64,000 bases of DNA from Prosopocoilus inquinatus (Eukaryota; Arthropoda; Insecta; Coleoptera; Lucanidae). Positions 1 through 13,339 of this stretch are shown here, in pieces. Both the position numbers and the translations under genes were made by a program. Location: positions 248,001 through 312,000 of the forward strand of contig JAYKNF010000023.1 in the NCBI GenBank assembly GCA_036172665.1. Reading direction: 5' to 3'. The notes beneath the pieces are model-generated. The model was given only the letters and a program-made list of their open reading frames with translations, did not search any database and had not been told where the DNA came from. The first letter of the stretch is position 1. Each line of letters opens with the position of its first letter.

Positions 1-2235
1 ATCCTTACTCATCTATCATGTTATTTGGCGTTTCGATGGACTCCAGTAACTTAGATGTGAGATACGAAGTTCTCGGACGCAGCTGAATCTAGAAATAGTT
101 TTAAACGAAACAACACGCATTAGCGTTGTTCCTGTGTAGTATCTAATCGATCCTTACTCATCTATCATGTTATTTGACGTTTCGATGGACTCCAGTAACT
201 CTAATGTGAGAAACGAAATTTTCGGACGCAGCAGAAGCTGGAAATAATTTTAAACGAAACAACACGCATTAGCGTTGTTCCTGTGATGTATCTAATCGAT
301 CCTTACTTATCTATCATGTTATTTGACGTTTGGATGGACTCCAGTAACCCTGACGTGAGATACGAAGTTCTAGGACGCAGCAGAAGCTGGAAATAGTTTT
401 AAACGAAACAACACGCATTAGCGTTGTTCCCGTGTAGTATTTAATCGATCCTTACTCATCTATCATGTTATTTGGCGTTTCGATGGACTCCAGTAACTTA
501 GATGTGAGATACGAAGTTCTCGGACGCAGCTGAAGCTAGAAATAGTTTTAAACGAAACAACACGCATTAGCGTTGTTCCTGTGATGTATCTAACCGATCC
601 TTACTCATCTATCATGTTATTTGACGTTCGGACGGACTCCAGTAACTCTGATGAGAGATACAAAGTTCTCGGACGCAGTAGAAACTGGAAATAGTTTTGA
701 ACGAAGCAACACGTATTAGCGTTGTTCCTGTGATGTATCTAATCGATCCTTACTTATCTACTATGTTATTTGACGTTTCGATGGACTCCAGTAACTCTAA
801 AGTGAGATACGAAATTCTCGGACGCAGCAGCAGCTGGAAATAGTTTCAAACGAAACAACACATATTAGCGTTGTTCCTGTGATGTATCTAACCGATCCTT
901 ACTCATCTATCATGTTATTTGACGTTCGGACGGACTCCAGTAACTCTGATGAGAGATACAAAGTTCTCGGACGCAGTAGAAGCTGGAAATAGTTTTAAAC
1001 GAAACAACACGCATTAGCGTTGTTCCTGTGTAGTATCTAATCGATCCTTACTCATCTATCATGTTATTTGACGTTTCGATGGACTCCAGTAACTCTGATG
1101 TGAGATACAAAGTTTTTGGACGCAGCAGAAGCTGGAAATAGTTTTAAACAAAACAACACGCATTAGCGTTGTTCCTGTGATGTATCTAATCGATCCTTAC
1201 TCATCTATCATGTTATTTGGCGTTTCGATGGACTCCAGTAACTTAGATGTGAGATACGAAGTTCTCGGACGCAGCTGAATCTAGAAATAGTTTTAAACGA
1301 AACAACACGCATTAGCGTTGTTCCTGTGTAGTATCTAATCGATCCTTACTTAGCTACTATGTTATTTGACGTTTCGATGGACTCCAGTAACTCTAATGTG
1401 AGATACGAAATTTTCGGACGCAGCAGCAGCTGGAAATAGTTTTAAACGAGACAACACATATTAGCGTTGTTCCTGTGCTGTATCTAATCGATCCTTACTC
1501 ATCTATCATGTTATTTGACGTTTCGATGGACTCCAGTAACTCTGATGTGAGATACAAAGTTTTTGGACGCAGCAGAAGCTGGAAATAGTTTTAAACGAAA
1601 CAACACGCATTAGCGTTGTTCCTGTGATGTATCTAATCGATCCTTACTCATCTATCATGTTATTTGGCGTTTCGATGGACTCCAGTAACTTAGATGTGAG
1701 ATACGAAGTTCTCGGACGCAGCTGAAGCTAGAAATAGTTTTAAACGAAACAACACGCATTAGCGTTGTTCCTGTGTAGTATCTAATCGATCCTTACTCAT
1801 CTATCATGTTATTTGACGTTTCGATGGACTCCAGTAACTCTGATGTGAGATACAAAGTTTTTGGACGCAGCAGAAGCTGGAAATAGTTTTAAACGAAACA
1901 ACACGTATTAGCGTTGTTCCTGTGATGTATCTAATCGATCCTTACTCATCTATCATGTTATTTGACGTTTCGATGGACTCCAGTAACTCTAATGTGAGAA
2001 ACGAAATTTTCGGACGCAGCAGAAGCTGGAAATAGTTTTAAACGAAACAACACGCATTAGCGTTGTTCCTGTGATGTATCTAATCGATCCTTACTTATCT
2101 ATCATGTTATTTGACGTTTGGATGGACTCCAGTAACCCTGACGTGAGATACGAAGTTCTAGGACGCAGCAGAAGCTGGAAATAGTTTTAAACGAAACAAC
2201 ACGCATTAGCGTTGTTCCTGTGATGTATCTGATCG
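1..2235. repeat. 15-mer higher-order repeat, copy 1
   Basis: Fifteen monomers (15 x 149 = 2,235 bp) whose variant order is repeated in the next unit. Matching landmarks lie exactly 2,235 bp apart: the rare GAAATAATTT form at 241 and 2,476, and TTCTAGG at 368 and 2,603. The unit may begin left of the window, because the first monomer already matches the one at 2,236 except for its AGCTGAATCTAG segment. A second TTCTAGG monomer at 2,156 shows an internal sub-duplication offset by 12 monomers. There is no coding content. Confidence 0.85.
109..130. other. Imperfect inverted repeat in the monomer (first copy shown)
   Basis: In the first monomer AACAACACGC (109-118) can pair with GCGTTGTT (123-130) across an ATTA loop, giving eight pairs with a two-base bulge at 113-114. 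The element recurs in every monomer at positions 109-130. Common variants weaken it: GTATTAGCG turns the closing pair into a wobble, CATATTAGCG breaks a pair, and GTATTATCG breaks the closing pair. I see no compensating changes, so conservation of a folded structure is not supported. This is, however, the segment where most deletions of the array fall. Confidence 0.5.
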
Positions 2236-4440
2236 ATCCTTACTCATCTATCATGTTATTTGGCGTTTCGATGGACTCCAGTAACTTAGATGTGAGATAC
2301 GAAGTTCTCGGACGCAGCAGAAGCTGGAAATAGTTTTAAACGAAACAACACGCATTAGCGTTGTTCCTGTGTAGTATCTAATCGATCCTTACTCATCTAT
2401 CATGTTATTTGACGTTTCGATGGACTCCAGTAACTCTAATGTGAGAAAAGAAATTTTCGGACGCAGCAGAAGCTGGAAATAATTTTAAACGAAACAACAC
2501 GCATTAGCGTTGTTCCTGTGATGTATCTAATCGATCCTTACTTATCTATCATGTTATTTGACGTTTGGATGGACTCCAGTAACCCTGACGTGAGATACGA
2601 AGTTCTAGGACGCAGCAGAAGCTGGAAATAGTTTTAAACGAAACAACACGCATTAGCGTTGTTCCCGTGTAGTATTTAATCGATCCTTACTCATCTATCA
2701 TGTTATTTGGCGTTTCGATGGACTCCAGTAACTTAGATGTGAGATACGAAGTTCTCGGACGCAGCTGAAGCTAGAAATAGTTTTAAACGAAACAACACGC
2801 ATTAGCGTTGTTCCTGTGATGTATCTAACCGATCCTTACTCATCTATCATGTTATTTGACGTTCGGACGGACTCCAGTAACTCTGATGAGAGATACAAAG
2901 TTCTCGGACGCAGTAGAAACTGGAAATAGTTTTGAACGAAGCAACACGTATTAGCGTTGTTCCTGTGATGTATCTAATCGATCCTTACTTATCTACTATG
3001 TTATTTGACGTTTCGATGGACTCCAGTAACTCTAAAGTGAGATACGAAATTCTCGGACGCAGCAGCAGCTGGAAATAGTTTCAAACGAAACAACACATAT
3101 TAGCGTTGTTCCTGTGATGTATCTAATCGATCCTTACTCATCTATCATGTTATTTGACGTTCGGACGGACTCCAGTAACTCTGATGAGAGATACAAAGTT
3201 CTCGGACGCAGTAGAAGCTGGAAATAGTTTTAAACGAAACAACACGCATTAGCGTTGTTCCTGTGTAGTATCTAATCGATCCTTACTCATCTATCATGTT
3301 ATTTGACGTTTCGATGGACTCCAGTAACTCTGATGTGAGATACAAAGTTTTTGGACGCAGCAGAAGCTGGAAATAGTTTTAAACAAAACAACACGCATTA
3401 GCGTTGTTCCTGTGATGTATCTAATCGATCCTTACTCATCTATCATGTTATTTGGCGTTTCGATGGACTCCAGTAACTTAGATGTGAGATACGAAGTTCT
3501 CGGACGCAGCTGAATCTAGAAATAGTTTTAAACGAAACAACACGCATTAGCGTTGTTCCTGTGTAGTATCTAATCGATCCTTACTTAGCTACTATGTTAT
3601 TTGACGTTTCGATGGACTCCAGTAACTCTAATGTGAGATACGAAATTTTCGGACGCAGCAGCAGCTGGAAATAGTTTTAAACGAGACAACACATATTAGC
3701 GTTGTTCCTGTGCTGTATCTAATCGATCCTTACTCATCTATCATGTTATTTGACGTTTCGATGGACTCCAGTAACTCTGATGTGAGATACAAAGTTTTTG
3801 GACGCAGCAGAAGCTGGAAATAGTTTTAAACGAAACAACACGCATTAGCGTTGTTCCTGTGATGTATCTAATCGATCCTTACTCATCTATCATGTTATTT
3901 GGCGTTTCGATGGACTCCAGTAACTTAGATGTGAGATACGAAGTTCTCGGACGCAGCTGAAGCTAGAAATAGTTTTAAACGAAACAACACGCATTAGCGT
4001 TGTTCCTGTGTAGTATCTAATCGATCCTTACTCATCTATCATGTTATTTGACGTTTCGATGGACTCCAGTAACTCTAATGTGAGAAACGAAATTTTCGGA
4101 CGCAGCAGAAGCTGGAAATAGTTTTAAACGAAACAACACGCATTAGCGTTGTTCCTGTGATGTATCTAATCGATCCTTACTTATCTATCATGTTATTTGA
4201 CGTTTGGATGGACTCCAGTAACCCTGACGTGAGATACGAAGTTCTAGGACGCAGCAGAAGCTGGAAATAGTTTTAAACGAAACAACACGCATTAGCGTTG
4301 TTCCTGTGATGTATCTAATCGATCCTTACTCATCTATCATGTTATTTGGCGTTTCGATGGACTCCAGTAACTTAGATGTGAGATACGAAGTTCTCGGACG
4401 CAGCTGAAGCTAGAAATAGTTTTAAACGAAACAACACGCA
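2236..4440. repeat. 15-mer higher-order repeat, copy 2 (one monomer shorter)
   Basis: Follows copy 1 at a shift of 2,235 bp up to about 4,020. There the monomer present in copy 1 at about 1,790-1,938 is missing, and the match continues at a shift of 2,086 bp (14 monomers) to about 4,440. A private A in the GTGAGAAAAG form near 2,454 separates it from the GTGAGAAACG form of copy 1 at about 206. From 2,603 to about 4,850 the order also matches at an 11-monomer shift (TTCTAGG at 2,603 and 4,242). Boundaries are good to about one monomer. Confidence 0.75.
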
Positions 4441-7400
4441 TTAGCGTTGTTCCTGTGATGTATCTAACCGATCCTTACTCATCTGTCATGTTATTTGACG
4501 TTCGGACGGACTCCAGTAACTCTGATGAGAGATACAAAGTTCTCGGACGCAGTAGAAACTGGAAATAGTTTTGAACGAAGCAACACGTATTAGCGTTGTT
4601 CCTGTGATGTATCTAATCGATCCTTACTTATCTACTATGTTATTTGACGTTTCGATGGACTCCAGTAACTCTAAAGTGAGATACGAAATTCTCGGACGCA
4701 GCAGCAGCTGGAAATAGTTTCAAACGAAACAACACATATTAGCGTTGTTCCTGTGATGTATCTAACCGATCCTTACTCATCTATCATGTTATTTGACGTT
4801 CGGACGGACTCCAGTAACTCTGATGAGAGATACAAAGTTCTCGGACGCAGTAGAAACTAGAAATAGTTTTGAACGAAGCAACACGTATTAGCGTTGTTCC
4901 TGTGATGTATCTAATCGATCCTTACTCATATATCATGTTATTTGGCGTTTCGATGGACTCCAGTAGCTCTGATGTGAGATACGACGTTTTCGGACGCAGC
5001 AGAAGCTGGAAATAGTTTTAAACGAAACAATACGCATTAGCGTTGTTCCTGTGATGTATCTAATCGATCCTTACTCATCTATCATGTTATTTGACGTTTG
5101 GATGGACTCCAGTAACTCTGATGAGAGATACAAAGATTTCGGACGCAGCAGAAGCTGGAAATAGTTTTGAAAGAAACAACACCTATTAGCGTTGTTCCTG
5201 TGATGTATCTAAACGATCCTTACTTATCTAACATGTTATTTAACGTTTGGATGGACTCCAGTAACTCTGATGAGAAATACAAAGATTTCGGACGCAGCAG
5301 AAGCTGGAAATAGTTTTGAACGAAACACCACCTATTAGCGTTGTTCCTGTGATGTATCTAAACGATCCTTACTTATCTAACATGTTATTTGACGTTTGGA
5401 TGGACTCCAGTAAGTCTGATGTGAGATACAAAGTTTTGGGACGCAGCAGGAGCTGGAAATAGTTTTAAACGAAACAACACGAATTAGCGTTGTTCCTGTG
5501 CTGTATCTAATCGATCCTTACTTATCTATCATGTTATTTGACGTTTGGATGGACTCCAGTAACACTGACGTGAGATACGAAGTTCTCGGACGCACCAGAA
5601 GCTGGAAATAGTTTTAAACGAAACAACACGCATTAGCGTTGTTCCTGTGATGTATCTAATCGATCCTTACTCATCTATCATGTTATTTGGCGTTACGATG
5701 GACTCCAGTAACTTAGATGTGAGATACGAATTTCTCGGACGCAGCTGAAGCTAGAAATAGTTTTAAACGAAACAACACGCATTAGCGTTGTTCCTGTGAT
5801 GTATCTAATCGATCCTTACTTATCTATCATGTTATTTGACGTTTGGATGGACTCCAGTAACCCTGACGTAAGATACGAAGTTCTCGGACGCAGCAGAAGC
5901 TGGAAATAGTTTTAAACGAAGCAACAGGCATTAGCGTTGTTCCTGTGATGTATCTAATCGATCCTTACTCATCTATCATGTTATTTGACGTTTGGATAGA
6001 CTCCAGTAACTAGGATGAGAGATACAAAGATTTCGGACGCAGCAGAAGCTGGAAATAGTTTTGAACGAAACAACACCTATTAGCGTTGTTCCTGTGATGT
6101 ATCTAAACGGTCCTTACTTATCTAACATGTTATTTAACGTTTGGATGTACTCCAGTAAGTCTGATGTGATATACAAAGTTTTTGGACGCAGCAGGAGCTG
6201 GAAATAGTTTTAAACGAAACAACACGTATTAGCGTTGTTCCTGTGCCGTATCTAATCGATCCTTACTTATCTATCATGTTATTTGACGTTTGGATGGACT
6301 CCATTAACTCTGATGTGAGATACGACGTTTTCGGACGCAGCAGAAGCTGGAAATAGTTTTAAACGAAACAACAGGTATTATCGTTGTTCCTGTGATGTAT
6401 CTAATCGATCCTTACTCATGTATCATGTTATTTGACGTTTGGGTGGACTCCAGTAACTCTGATGAGAGATACAAAGATTTCGGACGCAGCAGAAGCTGGA
6501 AATAGTTTTGAACGATACACCACCTATTAGCGTTGTTCCTGTGATGTATCTAAACGATCCTTACTTATCTAACATGTTATTTGACGTTTGGATGGACACC
6601 AGTGAGTCTGATGTGAGATACAAAGTTTTGGGACGCAGCAGGAGCTGGAAATAGTTTTAAACGAAACAACACGTATTAGCGTTGTTCCTGTGCTGTATCT
6701 AATCGATCCTTACTTATCTATCATGTTATTTGACGTTTGGATGGACTCCAGTAACCCTGACGTGAAATACGAAGTTCTCGGACGCAGCAGAAGCTGGAAA
6801 TAGTTTTAAACGAAACAACACGCATTAGCGTTGTTCCTGTGATGTATCTAATCGATCCTTACTCATCTATCATGTTATTTGGCGTTACGATGGACTCCAG
6901 TAACTTAGATGTGAGATACGAAGTTCTCGGACGCAGCTGAAGCTAGAAATAGTTTTAAACGAAACAACACGTATTAGCGTTGTTCCTGTGATGTATCTAA
7001 TCGATCCTTACTCATCTATCATGTTATTTGACGTTTGGATGGACTCCAGTAACCCTGACGTGAGATACGAAGTTCTCGGACGCAGCAGAAGCTGGAAATA
7101 GTTTTAAACGAAACAACACGTATTAGCGTTGTTTCTGTGATGTATCTAATCGATCCTTACTCATCTATCATGTTATTTGACGTTTGGATGGACTCCAGTA
7201 ACTCTGATGTGAGATACAAAGTTTTTGGACGCAGCAGAAGCTGGAAATAGTTTAGAACGAAACAACACGTATTAGCGTTGTTCCTGTGATGTATCTAATC
7301 GATCCTTACTTAGCTACTATGTTATTTGACGTTTCGATGGACTCCAGTAACTCTAATGTGAGATACGAAATTTTCGGACGCAGCAGCAGCTGGAAATAGT

Positions 7401-10210
7401 TTTAAACGAGACAACACATATTAGCGTTGTTCCTGTGCTGTATCTAATCGATCCTTACTCATCTATCATGTTATTTGACGTTTCGATGGACTCCAGTAAC
7501 TCTGATGTGAGATACAAAGTTTTTGGACGCAGCAGAAGCTGGAAATAGTTTTAAACGAAACAACACGCATTAGCGTTGTTCCTGTGATGTATCTAATCGA
7601 TCCTTACTCATCTATCATGTTATTTGGCGTTTCGATGGACTCCAGTAGCTCTGATGTGAGATACGACGTTTTCGGACGCAGCAGAAGCTGGAAATAGTTT
7701 TAAACGAAACAATACGCATTAGCGTTGTTCCTGTGATGTATCTAATCGATCCTTACTCATCTATCATGTTATTTGGCGTTTCGATGGACTCCAGTAACTC
7801 TAAAGTGAGATACGAAATTCTCGGACGCAGCAGCAACTGGAAATAGTTTCAAACGAAACAACACATATTAGCGTTGTTCCTGTGATGTATCTAACCGATC
7901 CTTACTCATCTATCATGTTATTTGACGTTCGGACGGACTCCAGTAACTCTGATGAGAGATACAAAGTTCTCGGACGCAGTAGAAACTGGAAATAGTTTTG
8001 AACGAAGCAACACGTATTAGCGTTGTTCCTGTGATGTATCTAATCGATCCTTACTCATATATCATGTTATTTGGCGTTTCGATGGACTCCAGTAGCTCTG
8101 ATGTGAGATACGACGTTTTCGGACGCAGCAGAAGCTGGAAATAGTTTTAAACGAAACAATACGCATTAGCGTTGTTCCTGTGATGTATCTAATCGATCCT
8201 TACTCATCTATCATGTTATTTGGCGTTTCGATGGACTCCAGTAACTTTGATGTGAGATACGAAGTTCTCGGACGCAGCTGAAGCTAGAAATAGTTTTAAA
8301 TGAAACAACACGTAGTAGCGTTGTTCCTGTGATGTATCTAATCGATCCTTACTCATCTATCATGTTATTTGACGTTTGGATGGACTCCAGTAACTCTGAT
8401 GAGAGATACAAAGATTTCGGACGCAGCAGAAGCTGGAAATAGTTTTGAACGAAACAACACCTATTAGCGTTGTTCCTGTAATGTATCTAAACGATCCTTA
8501 CTTATCTAACATGTTATTTAACGTTTGGATGTACTCCAGTAACTTAGATGTGAGATACAAAGTTTTTGGACGCAGCTGAAGCTAGAAATAGTTTTAAACG
8601 AAACAACACGTATTAGCGTTGTTCCTGTGATGTATCTAATCGATCCTTACTCATCTATCATGTTATTTGACGTTTGGATGGACTCCAGTAACTCTGATGT
8701 GAGATACAAAGTTTTTGGACGCAGCAGAAGCTGGAAAGAGTTTTGAACGAAACAACACGCATTAGCTTGTTCCTGTGCCGTATCTAATCGATCCTTACTC
8801 ATCTATCATGTTATTTGGCGTTTCGATGGACTCCAGTAACTTGGATGTGAGATACGAAGTTCTCGGACGCAGCTGAAGCTGGAAATAGTTTTAAACGAAA
8901 CAACACGCATTAGCGTTGTTCCTGTGATGTATCTAATCGATCCTTACTTAGCTACTATGTTATTTGGCGTTACGATGGACTCCAGTAACTTAGATGTGAG
9001 ATACGAAGTTCTCGGACGCAGCTGAAGCTAGAAATAGTTTTAAACGAAACAACACGTATTAGCGTTGTTCCTGTGATGTATCTAATCGATCCTTACTCAT
9101 CTATCATGTTATTTGACGTTTGGATGGACTCCAGTAACTCTGATGTGAGATACAAAGTTTTTGGACGCAGCAGAAGCTGGAAAGAGTTTTGAACGAAACA
9201 ACACGCATTAGCTTGTTCCTGTGATGTATCTAATCAATCCTTACTTATCTATCATGTTATTTGACGTTTGGATGGACTCCAGTAACCCTGACGTGAGATA
9301 CGAAGTTCTCGGACGCAGCAGAAGCTGGAAATAGTTTTAAACGAAACAACACGTATTAGCGTTGTTTCTGTGATGTATCTAATCGATCCTTACTCATCTA
9401 TCATGTTATTTGACGTTTGGATGGACTCCAGTAACTCTGATGTGAGATACAAAGTTTTTGGACGCAGCAGAAGCTGGAAATAGTTTAGAACGAAACAACA
9501 CGTATTAGCGTTGTTCCTGTGATGTATCTAATCGATCCTTACTTAGCTACTATGTTATTTGACGTTTCGATGGACTCCAGTAACTCTAATGTGAGATACG
9601 AAATTTTCGGACGCAGCAGCAGCTGGAAATAGTTTTAAACGAGACAACACATATTAGCGTTGTTCCTGTGCTGTATCTAATCGATCCTTACTCATCTATC
9701 ATGTTATTTGACGTTTCGATGGACTCCAGTAACTCTGATGTGAGATACAAAGTTTTTGGACGCAGCAGAAGCTGGAAATAGTTTTAAACGAAACAACACG
9801 CATTAGCGTTGTTCCTGTGATGTATCTAATCGATCCTTACTCATCTATCATGTTATTTGGCGTTTCGATGGACTCCAGTAACTTAGATGTGAGATACGAA
9901 ATTTTCGGACGCAGCAGCAGCTGGAAATAGTTTTAAACGAGACAACACATATTAGCGTTGTTCCTGTGCTGTATCTAATCGATCCTTACTCATCTATCAT
10001 GTTATTTGACGTTTCGATGGACTCCAGTAACTCTGATGTGAGACAAAGTTTTTGGACGCAGCAGAAGCTGGAAATAGTTTTAAACGAAACAACACGCATT
10101 AGCGTTGTTCCTGTGATGTATCTAATCGATCCTTACTCATCTATCATGTTATTTGGCGTTTCGATGGACTCCAGTAACTTAGATGTGAGATACGAAGTTC
10201 TCGGACGCAG
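4441..10210. repeat. Leading partial version of the long HOR
   Basis: About 39 monomers that anticipate the 60-mer HOR. The stretch from 4,242 to about 8,880 recurs 6,403 bp downstream (43 monomers less 4 bp). Checked pairs are TTCTAGG at 4,242 and 10,645, and TTACTCATAT at 4,922 and 11,325 and again at 8,051 and 14,454. The stretch from about 7,900 to 10,200 recurs 8,339 bp downstream (56 monomers less 5 bp). A 21-monomer internal duplication links 4,922 to 8,051. Frequent types are TAGCTCTGATGTGAG, AACTCTGATGAGAG with AAAGATTTCGG, AACGTTTGGATGTACTCC, and GGCGTTACGATGG with AACTTAGATGTGAG. One-base deletions occur at about 8,765 and 9,212 and a two-base deletion at about 10,043. No gene is present. 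Confidence 0.75.
10036..10055. other. Two-base deletion monomer 1
   Basis: GTGAGACAAAG replaces the usual GTGAGATACAAAG. The frame change lets one reading frame run open from GTG at 9,966 to TGA at 10,214, across most of two monomers. The monomer is a copy of those at 18,382 and 27,914. Confidence 0.9.
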
Positions 10211-13200
10211 CTGAATCTAGAAATAGTTTTAAACGAAACAACACGCATTAGCGTTGTTCCTGTGTAGTATCTAATCGATCCTTACTCATCTATCATGTTA
10301 TTTGACGTTTCGATGGACTCCAGTAACTCTGATGTGAGATACAAAGTTTTTGGACGCAGCAGAAGCTGGAAATAGTTTTAAACGAAACAACACGTATTAG
10401 CGTTGTTCCTGTGATGTATCTAATCGATCCTTACTCATCTATCATGTTATTTGACGTTTCGATGGACTCCAGTAACTCTAATGTGAGAAACGAAATTTTC
10501 GGACGCAGCAGAAGCTGGAAATAGTTTTAAACGAAACAACACGCATTAGCGTTGTTCCTGTGATGTATCTAATCGATCCTTACTTATCTATCATGTTATT
10601 TGACGTTTGGATGGACTCCAGTAACCCTGACGTGAGATACGAAGTTCTAGGACGCAGCAGAAGCTGGAAATAGTTTTAAACGAAACAACACGCATTAGCG
10701 TTGTTCCTGTGATGTATCTAATCGATCCTTACTCATCTATCATGTTATTTGGCGTTTCGATGGACTCCAGTAACTTAGATGTGAGATACGAAGTTCTCGG
10801 ACGCAGCTGAAGCTAGAAATAGTTTCAAACGAAACAACACGCATTAGCGTTGTTCCTGTGATGTATCTAACCGATCCTTACTCATCTATCATGTTATTTG
10901 ACGTTCGGACGGACTCCAGTAACTCTGATGAGAGATACAAAGTTCTCGGACGCAGTAGAAACTGGAAATAGTTTTGAACGAAGCAACACGTATTAGCGTT
11001 GTTCCTGTGATGTATCTAATCGATCCTTACTTATCTACTATGTTATTTGACGTTTCGATGGACTCCAGTAACTCTAAAGTGAGATACGAAATTCTCGGAC
11101 GCAGCAGCAGCTGGAAATAGTTTCAAACGAAACAACACATATTAGCGTTGTTCCTGTGATGTATCTAACCGATCCTTACTCATCTATCATGTTATTTGAC
11201 GTTCGGACGGACTCCAGTAACTCTGATGAGAGATACAAAGTTCTCGGACGCAGTAGAAACTGGAAATAGTTTTGAACGAAGCAACACGTATTAGCGTTGT
11301 TCCTGTGATGTATCTAATCGATCCTTACTCATATATCATGTTATTTGGCGTTTCGATGGACTCCAGTAGCTCTGATGTGAGATACGACGTTTTCGGACGC
11401 AGCAGAAGCTGGAAATAGTTTTAAACGAAACAATACGCATTAGCGTTGTTCCTGTGATGTATCTAATCGATCCTTACTCATCTATCATGTTATTTGGCGT
11501 TTCGATGGACTCCAGTAACTTTGATGTGAGATACGAAATTCTCGGACGCAGCTGAAGCTAGAAATAGTTTTAAACGAAACAACACGTAGTAGCGTTGTTC
11601 CTGTGATGTATCTAATCGATCCTTACTCATCTATCTTGTTATTTGACGTTTGGATGGACTCCAGTAACTCTGATGAGAGATACAAAGATTTCGGACGCAG
11701 CAGAAGCTGGAAATAGTTTTGAAAGAAACAACACCTATTAGCGTTGTTCCTGTGATGTATCTAAACGATCCTTACTTATCTAACATGTTATTTAACGTTT
11801 GGATGGACTCCAGTAACTCTGATGAGATATACAAAGATTTCGGACGCAGCAGAAGCTGGAAATAGTTTTGAACGAAACAACACGTATTAGCGTTGTTCCT
11901 GTGCTGTATCTAATCGATCCTTACTTATCTATCATGTTATTTGACGTTTGGATGGACTCCAGTAACCCTGACGTGAGATACGAAGTTCTCGGACGCACCA
12001 GAAGCTGGAAATAGTTTTAAACGAAACAACACGCATTAGCGTTGTTCCTGTGATGTATCTAATCGATCCTTACTCATCTATCATGTTATTTGGCGTTACG
12101 ATGGACTCCAGTAACTTAGATGTGAGATACGAAGTTCTCGGACGCAGCAGAAGCTGGAAATAGTTTTAAACGAAGCAACAGGCATTAGCGTTGTTCCTGT
12201 GATGTATCTAATCGATCCTTACTCATCTATCATGTTATTTGACGTTTCGATGGACTCCAGTAACTCTGTTGTGAGATACGACGTTTCCGGACGCAGCAGA
12301 AGCTGGAAATAGTTTTAAACGAAACAACACGTATTAGCGTTGTTCCTGTGATGTATCTAATCGATCCTTACTCATCTATCATGTTATTTGACGTTTGGAT
12401 AGACTCCAGTAACTAGGATGAGAGATACAAAGATTTCGGACGCAGCAGAAGCTGGAAATAGTTTTGAACGAAACAACACCTATTAGCGTTGTTCCTGTGA
12501 TGTATCTAAACGGTCCTTACTTATCTAACATGTTATTTAACGTTTGGATGTACTCCAGTAAGTCTGATGTGATATACAAAGTTTTTGGACGCAGCAGGAG
12601 CTGGAAATAGTTTTAAACGAAACAACACGTATTAGCGTTGTTCCTGTGCCGTATCTAATCGATCCTTACTTATCTATCATGTTATTTGACGTTTGGATGG
12701 ACTCCATTAACTCTGATGTGAGATACGACGTTTTCGGACGCAGCAGAAGCTGGAAATAGTTTTAAACGAAACAACAGGTATTATCGTTGTTCCTGTGATG
12801 TATCTAATCGATCCTTACTCATGTATCATGTTATTTGACGTTTGGGTGGACTCCAGTAACTCTGATGAGAGATACAAAGATTTCGGACGCAGCAGAAGCT
12901 GGAAATAGTTTTGAACGATACACCACCTATTAGCGTTGTTCCTGTGATGTATCTAAACGATCCTTACTTATCTAACATGTTATTTGACGTTTGGATGGAC
13001 ACCAGTGAGTCTGATGTGAGATACAAAGTTTTGGGACGCAGCAGGAGCTGGAAATAGTTTTAAACGAAACAACACGTATTAGCGTTGTTCCTGTGCTGTA
13101 TCTAATCGATCCTTACTTATCTATCATGTTATTTGACGTTTGGATGGACTCCAGTAACCCTGACGTGAAATACGAAGTTCTCGGACGCAGCAGAAGCTGG

Positions 13201-13339
13201 AAATAGTTTTAAACGAAACAACACGCATTAGCGTTGTTCCTGTGATGTATCTAATCGATCCTTACTCATCTATCATGTTATTTGGCGTTACGATGGACTC
13301 CAGTAACTTAGATGTGAGATACGAAGTTCTCGGACGCAG

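Noticed and set aside
84..95. AGCTGAATCTAG monomers as insertion points of a foreign element
   Set aside because: The segment is a point-variant form of AGCTGAAGCTAG with no added bases or target duplication. It served only as a useful HOR landmark.
91..110. Palindromic TTTAAA in AGTTTTAAACG and ATCGAT at the monomer junction as possible replication or protein sites
   Set aside because: Both are six-base palindromes expected by chance and are lost in many monomers (GTTTTGAACG, GTTTCAAACG; AACCGATCC, AAACGATCC, AATCAATCC), so no function is supported.
109..130. Intrinsic terminator or structured RNA formed by AACAACACGC/GCGTTGTT
   Set aside because: The stem has a bulge, lacks a T tract after it, and its variants break pairs without compensation. 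It is a weak inverted repeat within satellite DNA.
9966..10214. 82-codon open reading frame, with near-identical copies at 18,305-18,553 and 27,837-28,085
   Set aside because: The frame starts at GTG, spans most of two satellite monomers and exists only because a two-base deletion (GTGAGACAAAG) shifts out of a stop. Its second half repeats its first because the DNA repeats. The three copies are HOR duplicates. There is no promoter, ribosome site or sign of coding constraint.
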